Shown: positions 48,931-57,994 of the stretch, one piece after another
Layout of the letters: the number at the start of each line of letters is the position of its first letter
Position numbering within the stretch: the first letter of the stretch is position 1
Source of the DNA: Rhodothermus marinus DSM 4252
Lineage (GTDB): Bacteria > Bacteroidota > Rhodothermia > Rhodothermales > Rhodothermaceae
DNA length: 64,000 nt
Assembly: GCF_000024845.1 (NCBI RefSeq)
Contig: NC_013501.1
Location: 2,708,874 to 2,772,873 of the forward strand
Direction: 5' to 3'
Notes under the pieces: generated by a model
The model's database searches: none
What the model was told of the DNA's origin: nothing
Seen by the model: the letters and a program-made list of their open reading frames with translations, nothing else
Translations under genes and position numbers: made by a program

Positions 48931-49713
48931 ATGCATGCAACCTTTCCGCTGCGCATTCGCGCGCTGACGCTGCGCGTGCGCGACCTGAACGTACAGCGCG
49001 CTTTTTACCATGAGCTGCTGGGCCTGTCGGTACGTGAACCCGCTGCCGATCGGCTCGTGCTGGCTCCGGAAAGCGGTACGTTCACGCTGGAGCTGATCGC
49101 CGATCCCTCGGCACCGTTGCGCCCCTGGCCCACGATCGGGCTCTACCATTTTGCGCTATTACTGCCCGACCGAACCGCTCTGGCGGCGGTGGCCGCGCGG
49201 TTGCTGGCGCAGAGCGTCTTTTTCGAAGGGGCCGCCGATCACGCCGTCTCCGAAGCGCTCTATTTTCGGGACCCGGAAGGCAACGGACTGGAGCTGTACA
49301 CGGACCGCCCCCCCGAACAATGGCCACGCCGGGGCCCGCTCATGGTGACCGAACCGCTGGACCTTGAGGCGCTGCTGCGCGGGGCCCGACCGGCCCCGCT
49401 CCCTCCGGACGTGCGCATCGGACACCTGCACCTGCACGTGCCCGATCTGGACGAAGCCGAGCGCTTTTTTGCCGGCCGGCTGGGGATGACCGTGACGCTG
49501 CGCACCTATCCCGGCGCCCGCTTCTTCGCCTACGACGGCTATCACCACCACGTCGGCGCCAACATCTGGGCCCGCGGGCGCCGTGCACCGGAGCATGCTA
49601 CCGGTCTGCTGGCCTACACGCTGCAGGTCCCGGAAGCAATAGCCCGCACGCTCCCGCCCGCGCTCCAGGATCCGGCCGGCATCACCGTACACATCCGGAC
49701 GGCCAGCACATAG
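48931..49713 (+). CDS. VOC-family dioxygenase (CatE-like)
   Basis: 260 residues in two vicinal-oxygen-chelate halves. The C-terminal half has IGHLHLHVPDLDEAERFFAGRLGM and the YHHHVGANIW motif typical of CatE-like ring-cleavage or glyoxalase-type enzymes. In the first half the usual metal His reads as Leu (RALTLRVRDL), so metal binding may involve other residues. It is divergent from the HAF-repeat gene. The substrate is unknown. Confidence 0.8.
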   Translation: MHATFPLRIRALTLRVRDLNVQRAFYHELLGLSVREPAADRLVLAPESGTFTLELIADPSAPLRPWPTIGLYHFALLLPDRTALAAVAARLLAQSVFFEGAADHAVSEALYFRDPEGNGLELYTDRPPEQWPRRGPLMVTEPLDLEALLRGARPAPLPPDVRIGHLHLHVPDLDEAERFFAGRLGMTVTLRTYPGARFFAYDGYHHHVGANIWARGRRAPEHATGLLAYTLQVPEAIARTLPPALQDPAGITVHIRTAST

Positions 49714-49955
49714 CCTTCAGCCGCACAAGCAGGAGCACCGGGCGGGTCTTCAGGATCAATCCTCCTTCCTCAGGCCGCTTCCAGCCGTTCACGACCGAAG
49801 CCGTCTGTGGCTCTCGTCCTGGTGCCGCCCCGGACGGTCGCCTTGATCGCATGCCCGAGAGCCAACGCTTCCGACCCGACGGCTACCGGCGGCCTGGCCT
49901 ACGAGGCGCTCCAGCGCAAGGCGGTCCGGGCTTCCTAAGGAATGCTTGTTTCCAT
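49714..49955. other. Possible degenerate coding remnant
   Basis: 242 bases between convergent genes. One plus-strand frame ends with a protein-like stretch (AYEALQRKAVRAS, stop near 49937) but has no start signal that I trust and no recognised family. It may be a gene remnant or spacer. Confidence 0.25.
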
Positions 49956-51548
49956 TCAGGTAAGCCAGCGTCCCAAATGGCCCAGCGCCCATGAAATCAA
50001 CACGATGAGCACAAAATAGGCTGTCAGCGTCCCGTAGGTATGCGCGTTACGGCGTAGCTCCCGCCACAACTCGCGACCGACCGGTTCCTCCTCAATCGGG
50101 GAGGCCTGGCGCCCCAGCAGTACCGCGACGCCCAGCGTTACGATACAGCCAATCGCATTCCACCAGAGCCAGGACACCTCGGCCTCGAAGCACAGCCAGA
50201 GCACCAGGTTGACGCCCACGCCGGCCAGCAGTCCGGCAATCACGCCGACGCCGGTAGCGCGTCGGCTCAGGATCGCCAGCAGGAAGGCGGCCAGAATGGG
50301 GCCGTAGAAGACCGAGCCGATCTTGTTGATCCCCTCAATGACGGTCGGCGCCAGTCCACCGGCCAGAAAGGCAAAACCGGTGCAGAGCAGGCCCCAGACC
50401 ACCGTCATCAGGCGGGAGATATTCAGATAATGCCGATCGCTCGCTTCGGGCCGTACGTAGCGCGCGTAGATATCCTGCACGGTAGCCGCTGCCAGCGAGT
50501 TGAACGCCGAGTCAATGCTTGACATCACGGCGGCAAACATGGCAGCCAGCAGCACACCCGTGATGCCCGTTGGCACATAGTGCTTGATGAAAACCGGAAT
50601 CATGTAGTCCGGGTGTTCGGGCGGAACCAGCGCCGCAAACTCGGGGACTGCCTTCAGAAACCCTGCAAAGAAAAACCCGACCAGGATGTAGGAGAGCACC
50701 AGCGGAAAACGCCCGATCCCGTTGATAAACAGCGCCCGACGGGCCGTCTCAAGCGACGGCGTCGAGAGTACCCGTTGAATCTGGCTCTGATCGCAGCCGT
50801 AGTAGGAACTGTAGAGAAAGAACCCGCCCAGCACCATGGGCCAGAAGCCAAACGTGGCGCCGTCGCCCAGGCCATGCGCCCAGTTCAGGGCGTGTACACG
50901 CTCTTCAGGAATGAGCGGAAGCAGATTTTCCCAACCGCCTCCATAGTGAATCACATAGCCCAGCACGATAAAAATGCCAATCCACAGAACAAACAACTGT
51001 ACAACGTCGCTCCATACATCGGCCGCAATGCCGCCCATGGTCGTGTAGAGTAACGAGATCCCCCCCACCAGGAGAATGGCCACCGTCAGCGATGTCCCCA
51101 GAATCGTCGAAAGCAAAATGGCTGCTGCGTAAATACTGACCCCCGTGGCCAGTCCCCGGCTGACCTGAAAGATCGCGCTAAAAGCCAGGCGCGTTCCGGC
51201 GCCGAAGCGGCGTTCCAGGTATTCATAAACCGTAATCACGTTGGCCCGATAGAACGTCCGAGCCAGTACGGCCATCACCAGAATCATAGCCAGCGGTACA
51301 GCAAACTCGTACTGCAACCACTGGAGCCCCCCTCCCGGCCGCAGCGCCACAAATGCCGGTGCACTGATCATGCTGATCACGCCGGCCTGCGTGGCCATCA
51401 TCGAAGCCCCGATGGCCCAGGCGGGCATCCGGCGCCCACCCAGGAAATAATCGGCGCGCCCGGCATATCGGCGCCCGATTACGTAGGAAAACAGTACCAA
51501 TCCCAGGAAATATCCCCCGATGATAAGGTAATCCAAGATAGTAATCAT
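49956..51548 (-). CDS. Sodium/solute symporter (SSS family)
   Basis: 530 residues, about 13 membrane segments. The family signature appears as GRRYAGRADYFLGGRRMPAWAIGASMMATQAG near the N-terminus and LAAMFAAVMSSIDSAFNSLAAATVQDIYARY further on. It imports a small organic solute with sodium. The solute cannot be read from sequence. It lies downstream of a cysteine hydrolase and an asparagine synthetase gene on the same strand, so an amide- or amino-acid-related compound is possible. Confidence 0.9.
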   Translation of the reverse strand: MITILDYLIIGGYFLGLVLFSYVIGRRYAGRADYFLGGRRMPAWAIGASMMATQAGVISMISAPAFVALRPGGGLQWLQYEFAVPLAMILVMAVLARTFYRANVITVYEYLERRFGAGTRLAFSAIFQVSRGLATGVSIYAAAILLSTILGTSLTVAILLVGGISLLYTTMGGIAADVWSDVVQLFVLWIGIFIVLGYVIHYGGGWENLLPLIPEERVHALNWAHGLGDGATFGFWPMVLGGFFLYSSYYGCDQSQIQRVLSTPSLETARRALFINGIGRFPLVLSYILVGFFFAGFLKAVPEFAALVPPEHPDYMIPVFIKHYVPTGITGVLLAAMFAAVMSSIDSAFNSLAAATVQDIYARYVRPEASDRHYLNISRLMTVVWGLLCTGFAFLAGGLAPTVIEGINKIGSVFYGPILAAFLLAILSRRATGVGVIAGLLAGVGVNLVLWLCFEAEVSWLWWNAIGCIVTLGVAVLLGRQASPIEEEPVGRELWRELRRNAHTYGTLTAYFVLIVLISWALGHLGRWLT

Positions 51549-51597
51549 GGGGCATGGCGTTCGGTTGGTTCCGCCGAAAACACGATCCCCGCGTCTC

Positions 51598-52263
51598 CTA
51601 TGCAAAGGTTGTTGGCCGTTGCAACAGAAACCGTCCATTGCGCTGGCGCTCCAGCCGATCAAAAAACTGGGACACCTGCAGCACCAGCCCGAAATTATCC
51701 TGCACCTCCCGCAGCGTCGTCTCGTAAAAATCAGCCTCCCGCGACGCCGTCGCGTCGGCCAGCAGGACAACATCGTAGCCCCGATTGAACGCATCCCGCA
51801 GGGAAGACTCCACGCAGATGGCCGTATCGATCCCGGTAAATACCAGGGTATCCACCCGCATCGCGCGCAGCCAGAGTTCCAGTTCGGTATCCTGAAAGAT
51901 TGAGTCCCGACGTTTTTCCACAATCAGATCATCCGAGGCCGGCTGCAGCGCTTCGATAATATCGGCATCCCAGGTATCCCGGATGGCAATATGTGCGCGG
52001 CGAATGCGCTCCAGCCGCTTGGGAGGCAAGATGCGGTGCACGCGATCGAGCAGATCGATGCCCGAGCGTTCGCGGACGGCTTTGGAAAAAATGACCGGTA
52101 TGCGAAGCGCCCGCGCCCGCCGATACGCCTCCTGCACGGCTGGAATAATCTGCTGGTAATGATCCCGCCGGTATCCCAGCTTGTGGAACGAGCCGCCCTC
52201 GGCCATAAAACAGTTCTGCATATCGACAATCACCAGGGCGGGACGTAGCGAATAAGTCTGCAT
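51598..52263 (-). CDS. Isochorismatase-like cysteine hydrolase
   Basis: 221 residues. The catalytic triad of the family is visible: Asp in LVIVDMQNCF, Lys in VEKRRDS, and Cys in FTGIDTAICVESS. Members hydrolyse amides such as nicotinamide or N-carbamoyl compounds, or enol ethers. With an asparagine synthetase upstream and a symporter downstream, an amide-handling role is plausible. It starts 16 bases after the asparagine synthetase gene. Confidence 0.88.
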   Translation of the reverse strand: MQTYSLRPALVIVDMQNCFMAEGGSFHKLGYRRDHYQQIIPAVQEAYRRARALRIPVIFSKAVRERSGIDLLDRVHRILPPKRLERIRRAHIAIRDTWDADIIEALQPASDDLIVEKRRDSIFQDTELELWLRAMRVDTLVFTGIDTAICVESSLRDAFNRGYDVVLLADATASREADFYETTLREVQDNFGLVLQVSQFFDRLERQRNGRFLLQRPTTFA

Positions 52264-52279
52264 AGCCTCTATTTTTTGA

Positions 52280-53944
52280 TCAGTTACCGGTCAGGGCGAC
52301 AACCCTGGCTTTCCGATCGCGCGTAAGCGAGACCGAACCGGGCCGGGCATCCTGCACGCGGGGAATCGCAATGCGATGCGTCCGCGTCACCTGATAGAGC
52401 AGGCTGGCAATGGCCGGACTGCTGTCCGGATCGACGCCGTAGCGATAGTTACTCCCATAGTCGCACAACATTTCCCGCTTGCCGGGCAACGCACTGCGCA
52501 GGTTTTGCCGGGCGACCTCCTCCAGCACATCGCCCACAGAGGCCCCGTCCTGGGCCCGCACCTTGGCGCCAAAGGCAATCCATTCCGGCACACCACGACG
52601 CGCCGCCAGCCGCCGATGTATCCACTTCCCTTCGGCCCTGGCGTCCGGCAACTTCAGCCGCGGATCCATCCGCATGGCCACCCGCAGCAGATCGCGATCC
52701 AGGAAGGGGGCGCGCAGCTCGACACTGTGCGCCATTGAGGTACGGTCCTCGCGCTCGAGCGTGTCGACATATAGCGCATCGATGTCCTCCCAGAGCCGGG
52801 CATGCAGGGCCAGTGGGCCTTCGCGCTGTAGCACCTCCCGATACCAGTCGTAGCCAGCGAACAATTCGTCAGCCGCCTGTCCGGAATAAAGCACGCGATG
52901 ACCATCCCGGGCGGCGGTCTTCGTGGCCAGATACATCGGAATGGCCGCTCCGACCTGGACCGGACCGTTCATTTCGATCGCGCGGATGATCTCCGGCAGT
53001 TCGGCGGCCACCAGCTCGGGCGTCAGTTCCGTCACGTGCACCGATAGCCCCAGCGTGCGCGCCAGCCGTTTCACCAGTTGCACATCCGAGGCCTCGGGCT
53101 GCCCCACGCAGTAGCCGGTCACCTCCAGGCCCCGATCCACCAGCGCCTTGGCCAGCAACGTGCTGTCCACTCCGCCGGAAAGCAATACGGCCACCCGCCG
53201 CTGTCCGATCGTACGTTTGGCGATCGCCTGATCGAATGCGTCGGCATAGGCCTCCAGGGCCTCGCTCTCCTCTTGAATGTTGATGGGCGGGCGCTCCAGC
53301 GTTACCCCCTGCCGCACCTGCACTTCGTTCTCCTGGATAACCAGCAAATGCCCGGGCGGCAACCGCAGAACGGACGACGTGTGCGCGACCAGTGCCTTGG
53401 CTTCCGAAGCAAAACGCACCGGCCAGGTAGGCGTGAAATAGACCGGCTTCTTCCCGAAAGGATCACGGGCCACTACGACCGCCTGCCCGTCCGTTACCGC
53501 AAAGGCATACATGCCATCAAGCAGTGGCAGCACAGCCTGCACCGCCTCGGCCAGATCTCCCCTGTAATAGGTTTCGATCAAGTGGACCAGCACCTCGCTG
53601 TCACTCCGGGTCTGCAGACGATGTCCCTTCAACAGCGCACGCAGCTCCTGATAATTATAGATTTCCCCATTATGGATGAGCCGCAACCGCCCGTCGCAAC
53701 TGGCCATCGGCTGGCGCGCAGCCGGCCCCCCGACAATTTCCAGTCGACAATGTCCCAGACTGATGCGGGCTTTCTGTCCCTGCACACGCGCGGCCAGGCC
53801 TTCCAACCGCACGTCCTGAATCACCTCGCCATCGGCATACAGGCCCACTGCATCCGGACCACGATGACGCGTGTGTCGCAGCAAGAACAGGGTTTCTTCA
53901 ACAGAGGACGACTCCGAGGCTACACAGCCAACAATCGAGCACAT
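52280..53944 (-). CDS. asnB: Asparagine synthetase (glutamine-hydrolysing)
   Basis: 554 residues. The N-terminal glutaminase domain begins with the nucleophile Cys2 (MCSIVGCVA), followed by RHRGPDAVG and the NGEIYNYQELR loop. The C-terminal synthetase domain has the ATP pyrophosphatase loop LSGGVDSTLLA and the YSGQAADELFAGYDWY motif. It makes asparagine from aspartate and glutamine. The length matches housekeeping AsnB-type enzymes rather than lasso or antibiotic enzymes, and there is no precursor peptide gene nearby. TAACGGTTAC, also found before the GH28 gene, lies 12 bases upstream of the start. Confidence 0.93.
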   Translation of the reverse strand: MCSIVGCVASESSSVEETLFLLRHTRHRGPDAVGLYADGEVIQDVRLEGLAARVQGQKARISLGHCRLEIVGGPAARQPMASCDGRLRLIHNGEIYNYQELRALLKGHRLQTRSDSEVLVHLIETYYRGDLAEAVQAVLPLLDGMYAFAVTDGQAVVVARDPFGKKPVYFTPTWPVRFASEAKALVAHTSSVLRLPPGHLLVIQENEVQVRQGVTLERPPINIQEESEALEAYADAFDQAIAKRTIGQRRVAVLLSGGVDSTLLAKALVDRGLEVTGYCVGQPEASDVQLVKRLARTLGLSVHVTELTPELVAAELPEIIRAIEMNGPVQVGAAIPMYLATKTAARDGHRVLYSGQAADELFAGYDWYREVLQREGPLALHARLWEDIDALYVDTLEREDRTSMAHSVELRAPFLDRDLLRVAMRMDPRLKLPDARAEGKWIHRRLAARRGVPEWIAFGAKVRAQDGASVGDVLEEVARQNLRSALPGKREMLCDYGSNYRYGVDPDSSPAIASLLYQVTRTHRIAIPRVQDARPGSVSLTRDRKARVVALTGN

Positions 53945-53956
53945 GGCAATTTTGCG

Positions 53957-53966
53957 TAACGGTTAC
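53957..53966. promoter_or_regulatory. TAACGGTTAC element before asnB
   Basis: The decamer TAACGGTTAC lies 12 bases upstream of the asnB start and recurs at 60884-60893, 10 bases upstream of the GH28 start, in the same orientation to the gene. Here it is part of a near-palindrome GTAAC-G-GTTAC. It may be a shared regulatory site. Confidence 0.3.
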
Positions 53967-54174
53967 TTCGAGGATCAGACAGGTTCTTCCTTTCCCGCGA
54001 ATTAGTAGATCAGCAACGCGGGCGGAGGACGACGCGCAAGCCCGAAGTAGTAACCGTCCGCAAGCATCAGTTGCCTCGCAGGGCCATTCAGATAGGACGC
54101 GAACGCATATGGTTATGAATAACGGCTATCGAATGTTTCGAATCTGGCGATTTTTGCAATAAAAGATCTGTCTT

Positions 54175-55173
54175 TCAGAAGGTTACATAAAACGTCCAGC
54201 GCAGGTACACGTCGGTATCCAGCGCGTCCGCATCGTAGGTAACCAGCTCGATGTTGGGCATAAAGTGGACCCGATCGTTCATCGCCAGATCCAGCCCGGC
54301 AATCCAGAGCGTGGCTTTCGAGGTGGTGGCAAACGGAATGTAGGCAATCGAAGCGCCTCGGGGATTCGGATCCAGCAGGCGGTCGACGCGCCCGAACAGG
54401 TTCAGCCGCTCCCCGGCACGCCCCACTACAAAACCCGATACGTAGCGCAGGGTACGATCCCGGCCCTGTTCCACGTCGACCTGCTGCGCCTCGTAGACCA
54501 GTCCGGCGCGAAGCGCCTCGGTCTGATAAGCCCCGAACGCATGCCAGGTGGTGGTTACGGCATCCGCAGCCGTACGGGCATAATCCACATATCCCTCTAC
54601 CACGAAGGCTTCATTCGGGAAGAACTGCAACGCCAGCGCCAGTTTTTTACCACGGTAGCCCTCCGATCGAGTCCCCTCGCCATTGCCAAACGTAGCATGA
54701 TAACGCACCACACCGTCGCCGGTCAGGTCACCTCGAAGCGCCACGCCGAACTCGCGGGAAGAGCCCAGCTTCTGCAGGTCGGCCGGCGCCTTTTCCACGG
54801 GGCGATAGCCCCAGACCGATTCGATCAGATTGAACAGCGCCGAGGGCGAAATCCCCAGATAGAGCTCGTGCCGATCACTGAACCGCCAGCGCAGGTAGGC
54901 ATCCTTCACGAAAGGCACGGCATCGCCCGCCGTAAAATTCCCGGGCGAATTCATTTCGAGCCGCAGCCGGAAGGCGAAGTCGTCGCCCAGATCGTGATCA
55001 TAAGTGAAATAAATCCGGCGAAACCAGAAACCATTCTGATCCTTCAGCGCCTCGTCGTGATGGCTGGCGATGTAGTAGAAATCGCCAAACGCCAGGCCAC
55101 TGATGCGTCCCTGTCCGAGGACGACGGTCGGCCATAGCAGGCACGCCAGAAGCAGTCCCGATACGTAACGCAT
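54175..55173 (-). CDS. Porin-like outer-membrane beta-barrel protein
   Basis: 332 residues from the ATG at 55173; an ATG at 55194 adds seven residues. Signal peptide (MRYVSGLLLACLLWPTVVLGQ) and a barrel of strands with the pattern of phosphate-selective/OprO-like or short alginate-type porins: GFWFRRIYFTYDHDLGDDFAFRLRLEMN and a terminal YLRWTFYVTF ending in Phe. It would let solutes cross the outer membrane. Which solute is unknown, but symporters on both sides make sugar acids or amino-acid derivatives plausible. Confidence 0.75.
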   Translation of the reverse strand: MRYVSGLLLACLLWPTVVLGQGRISGLAFGDFYYIASHHDEALKDQNGFWFRRIYFTYDHDLGDDFAFRLRLEMNSPGNFTAGDAVPFVKDAYLRWRFSDRHELYLGISPSALFNLIESVWGYRPVEKAPADLQKLGSSREFGVALRGDLTGDGVVRYHATFGNGEGTRSEGYRGKKLALALQFFPNEAFVVEGYVDYARTAADAVTTTWHAFGAYQTEALRAGLVYEAQQVDVEQGRDRTLRYVSGFVVGRAGERLNLFGRVDRLLDPNPRGASIAYIPFATTSKATLWIAGLDLAMNDRVHFMPNIELVTYDADALDTDVYLRWTFYVTF

Positions 55174-55227
55174 ACGGATCGATCCGATTGGCATTGCGCA
55201 CAGGGCGGCCGCATGTTACGTAATCAA

Positions 55228-55255
55228 AACATAATCTTTTGTTAACTTCGACCAA
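55228..55255 (-). promoter_or_regulatory. Promoter candidate for the porin-like gene
   Basis: On the minus strand TTGGTC (55255-55250) and TATGTT (55233-55228) are 16 bp apart in an A/T-rich stretch. The same region also resembles the Bacteroidota pattern TTTG/TAnnTTTG (TTTG, 19 bp, TATGTTTTG). Confidence 0.4.
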
Positions 55256-55363
55256 ATTCTGCATGGTACATGCGCGCGGAATTCTATGCCCCTGTTTTCT
55301 TCCCCGAACTGCAAGCTGCGTCCGCCCTGCCGCAGCCGCCGGACATGCCCCGGGTAAGTCCCC

Positions 55364-57019
55364 TCACCGGAACCAGATCAGAATCCATGCAATGAGCACG
55401 AGCAGGCCCAGCGCCTGGATGCGGTAGTTCTGGTACCAGGGCAGGCCGGCCAGTTCGCGGGACTCCTGGCGGAAGAATTCCGGCGACCAGGTCAACCCTT
55501 CCACCTCTTCGGGTGCCGGCGGCGGCTGGAGCAGGCTGGTCACAACCATCGCGATCACGCTGATCGCCAGCAGAATGGGCGGCAGGTAGAGAAAGTGCAG
55601 CACGGGCACGCCGGCGGCCACCAGTGCCTGCTGCGCGGGCGAAAGCGGTCCGGTCTGCACGATGAGCCGATCCGTCAGATTCAGCCCCAGAAACACCGCG
55701 GCGGCCAGGTGCCCCACCACCAGCCCGGCAAACGCGCTGCTGCGCGTGGCCCGCTTCCAGAAGATGCCCACCAGGAAGCAGGCCACCACCGGCGGCGCCA
55801 GGTAGGCGAGCATGGCCTGCAGGTAGGTCCACAGGTTCGGAAAACGCACGATCTGTGGCGCCCAGAGGATGGCCAGCGCCATGAAGACCACCGTCACCCA
55901 GCGTCCGGCCCCGACCAGTTCATGGCTGTCGCGGCGTTTAAGGCGGCGAATGAAGTCCATCGTCACGAGCGTCGAGGCCGAGTTCAGCGTCGAGTCGACG
56001 CTCGACATGATGGCGGCCACCAGCGCCGTGATCACCAGCCCGCGGATACCCGCCGGAAGCAGATCGAACAGCAGCGTCGGAAAGACCAGGTCCGTGTTGG
56101 CCGCCAGCATGGGATACTGCTCGGGCGGATACAGGATGCGGGCGAAAATGCCCGGCAGTACCATGATGAACAGCACGGGCAGCTTCAGCAGTCCGGCAAA
56201 GAGCGAACCCCAGCGGCCGTGGTTCAGGTCGCGCGCGCCCAGCACGCGTTGCACCATGAACTGGTTCGTGCACCAGAAATAGAAGCCCAGCAGAAAGACG
56301 CCCGTCACCAGCCCCGGCCACGGCAGCACCGGATCGTCGGCCGGGCGGATGATGCTCAGGTCGCCCACCGGGATCTGTGCTTCGACCACTTCCCAGGAAC
56401 CCACCGCCTTGAACGAGAGCACGGCCACCAGCACGGCCCCCAGCAACAGCAGCACGGCCTGCACGGCGTCGGTGTAGACGACGGCCTTCAGGCCGCCCGC
56501 CACCGTGTAGAGTCCGGCCAGCAGGCCAAGCACGGCCACCGCCAGCCACATGGGCACCTGCGGGTAGAGGATCTGCACGACCAGCGCCCCGGCGTACAGC
56601 GCCCCGGCCGTGTCCACCATGATGTTGAGTACGATGAGCAGCCCGGAAAAGTACACGCGGGCGCGCCCGTCGAAGCGCCGCTCCAGAAATTCCGGGATCG
56701 TGTAGATGCGCGTGCGCAGGTAGAACGGCAGAATGAAGATCACGAAAAAGATGAGCACGAGCGTGGCCATCCACTCGTAGTTGTAGACCGAGATGCCCGT
56801 GCCGTAGGCGCTCGAGGCCAGTCCGAGCAGCGTGCTGGAAGACACGTTCGAGGCGAACAGCGAAAAGCCGATCAGCCACCAGGTAAGCGAGCGACCGGCC
56901 AGGAAGTAATCGTCGGCCGTTTCCATGCGGCGGGCCAGGTAGAGCCCCAGCCAGACGATGAAGACCACGTAGAGGCCGACGGCGGCCAGATCGAGCCAGG
57001 CAAATTCAAAAGCAGGCAT
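55364..57019 (-). CDS. Sodium/solute symporter of the pectin locus (SSS family)
   Basis: 551 residues with about 14 membrane segments of the SGLT-type branch: YLARRMETADDYFLAGRSLTWWLIGFSLFASNVSSSTLLGLASSAYG near the N-terminus and TALVAAIMSSVDSTLNSASTLVTMDF later. It lies downstream of kduD and pectinase genes on the same strand, so it probably imports galacturonate or unsaturated pectin oligomers with sodium. A LacI-family-like operator lies 19 bases before the start. Confidence 0.9.
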   Translation of the reverse strand: MPAFEFAWLDLAAVGLYVVFIVWLGLYLARRMETADDYFLAGRSLTWWLIGFSLFASNVSSSTLLGLASSAYGTGISVYNYEWMATLVLIFFVIFILPFYLRTRIYTIPEFLERRFDGRARVYFSGLLIVLNIMVDTAGALYAGALVVQILYPQVPMWLAVAVLGLLAGLYTVAGGLKAVVYTDAVQAVLLLLGAVLVAVLSFKAVGSWEVVEAQIPVGDLSIIRPADDPVLPWPGLVTGVFLLGFYFWCTNQFMVQRVLGARDLNHGRWGSLFAGLLKLPVLFIMVLPGIFARILYPPEQYPMLAANTDLVFPTLLFDLLPAGIRGLVITALVAAIMSSVDSTLNSASTLVTMDFIRRLKRRDSHELVGAGRWVTVVFMALAILWAPQIVRFPNLWTYLQAMLAYLAPPVVACFLVGIFWKRATRSSAFAGLVVGHLAAAVFLGLNLTDRLIVQTGPLSPAQQALVAAGVPVLHFLYLPPILLAISVIAMVVTSLLQPPPAPEEVEGLTWSPEFFRQESRELAGLPWYQNYRIQALGLLVLIAWILIWFR

Positions 57020-57038
57020 GGCGTTCGACTTCCGAAAA

Positions 57039-57052
57039 TGAAAGCGCTAACA
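57039..57052. promoter_or_regulatory. LacI/CcpA-type operator-like site
   Basis: TGAAAGCGCTAACA fits the catabolite-responsive-element consensus TGWAARCGYTWNCW at every position. It is 19 bases upstream of the symporter ATG, where a repressor could block transcription. A LacI-family regulator of pectin genes is plausible; none is encoded in the window. Confidence 0.5.
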
Positions 57053-57134
57053 CCCATCGCGCCCAAAGATCGGAAATTCTGTTCGATTTCGCCAGCCCTT
57101 TCGGAAGCTCCCCGACCGTTTTTTCGTCCGAACT

Positions 57135-57902
57135 TCAGCGGGCCATCCAGCCACCATCGACCACGAGGATGTGGCCGTTCACGTAGTCGCTGGCGCTCGA
57201 GGCCAGAAAGATCACGGCGCCGGCCAGATCGGGTGGCTCGCCCCAGCGTCCGGCCGGAATGCGCGAGAGGATCTCCTGCGAACGCACGGGGTCTTCGCGC
57301 AGCGCCCGCGTGTTGTCGGTGGCAAAATAGCCCGGCGCGATGGCATTGACCTGGACGTTGTAGCGGGCCCACTCGTTGGCGAGCGCTTTTGTGAGCCCGG
57401 CCACCCCGTGCTTGCTGGCCGTGTAGGCGGGCACCAGAATTCCCCCGGAAAACGACAGCAGCGAGGCCACGTTGATGACCTTTCCCGCGCGCCGCGCGAT
57501 CATCTTGCGGCCGAAGTACTGGCACAGGAAAAACACGGCGTCCAGGTTCACGCGCAGCACTTCGTCCCAGGCTTCCAGCGGATATTCGGCCGCCGGGTAG
57601 CGCCGGATCGTGCCGGCGTTGTTCACCAGGATGTCGATCTGTCCGGCCTTTTCCTCGGCCTCCCGGGCCATGCGCTCCAGTTCATTCCGATCCGAAAAGT
57701 CGGCGGCCACCTGCCAGGCCTGCCGTCCCAGCACCCGGATGACGGCGGCCGTCTCGTCGGTACCGCTGAGCTGGCTGCTGGCGCACACCACGTCGGCACC
57801 GGCCCGCGCCAGCGCCTCGGCCATGGCGCGGCCGAGTCCCCGACTGGCCCCGGTCACCAGCGCCTTTTTGCCTTCCAGTGAAAACAACTCGAGTCCTTTC
57901 AT
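57135..57902 (-). CDS. kduD: 2-dehydro-3-deoxy-D-gluconate 5-dehydrogenase (SDR)
   Basis: 255 residues. Classical short-chain dehydrogenase: cofactor loop TGASRGLGRAMA, NNAGTIRRYPA, and the catalytic YTASK (Y-x3-K). The KduD branch is indicated by the N-terminal MKGLELFSLEGKKALVTGAS, the RRYPAAEY region and the C-terminal VNGHILVVDGGW. It interconverts keto forms of deoxygluconate on the way from pectin to central metabolism. It lies between the pectinase genes and the symporter on the same strand. Confidence 0.88.
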   Translation of the reverse strand: MKGLELFSLEGKKALVTGASRGLGRAMAEALARAGADVVCASSQLSGTDETAAVIRVLGRQAWQVAADFSDRNELERMAREAEEKAGQIDILVNNAGTIRRYPAAEYPLEAWDEVLRVNLDAVFFLCQYFGRKMIARRAGKVINVASLLSFSGGILVPAYTASKHGVAGLTKALANEWARYNVQVNAIAPGYFATDNTRALREDPVRSQEILSRIPAGRWGEPPDLAGAVIFLASSASDYVNGHILVVDGGWMAR

Positions 57903-57994
57903 GACGGCTGTCTGTTTTTTTTCAAATCCCGATAGAAGTCCGTGCCTGTCCGATTGCGGAGGTCCACGCCTGGATCGCCCGGCGAACCGACGGC

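Noticed and set aside
49789-49992. A 67-codon minus-strand frame before the symporter stop.
   Set aside because: No start signal or recognisable family, and it overlaps the end of the symporter gene.
52280-53944. AsnB-like protein as part of a lasso-peptide or antibiotic cluster.
   Set aside because: It has a complete glutaminase domain and normal length, and no precursor peptide, protease or exporter gene is adjacent.
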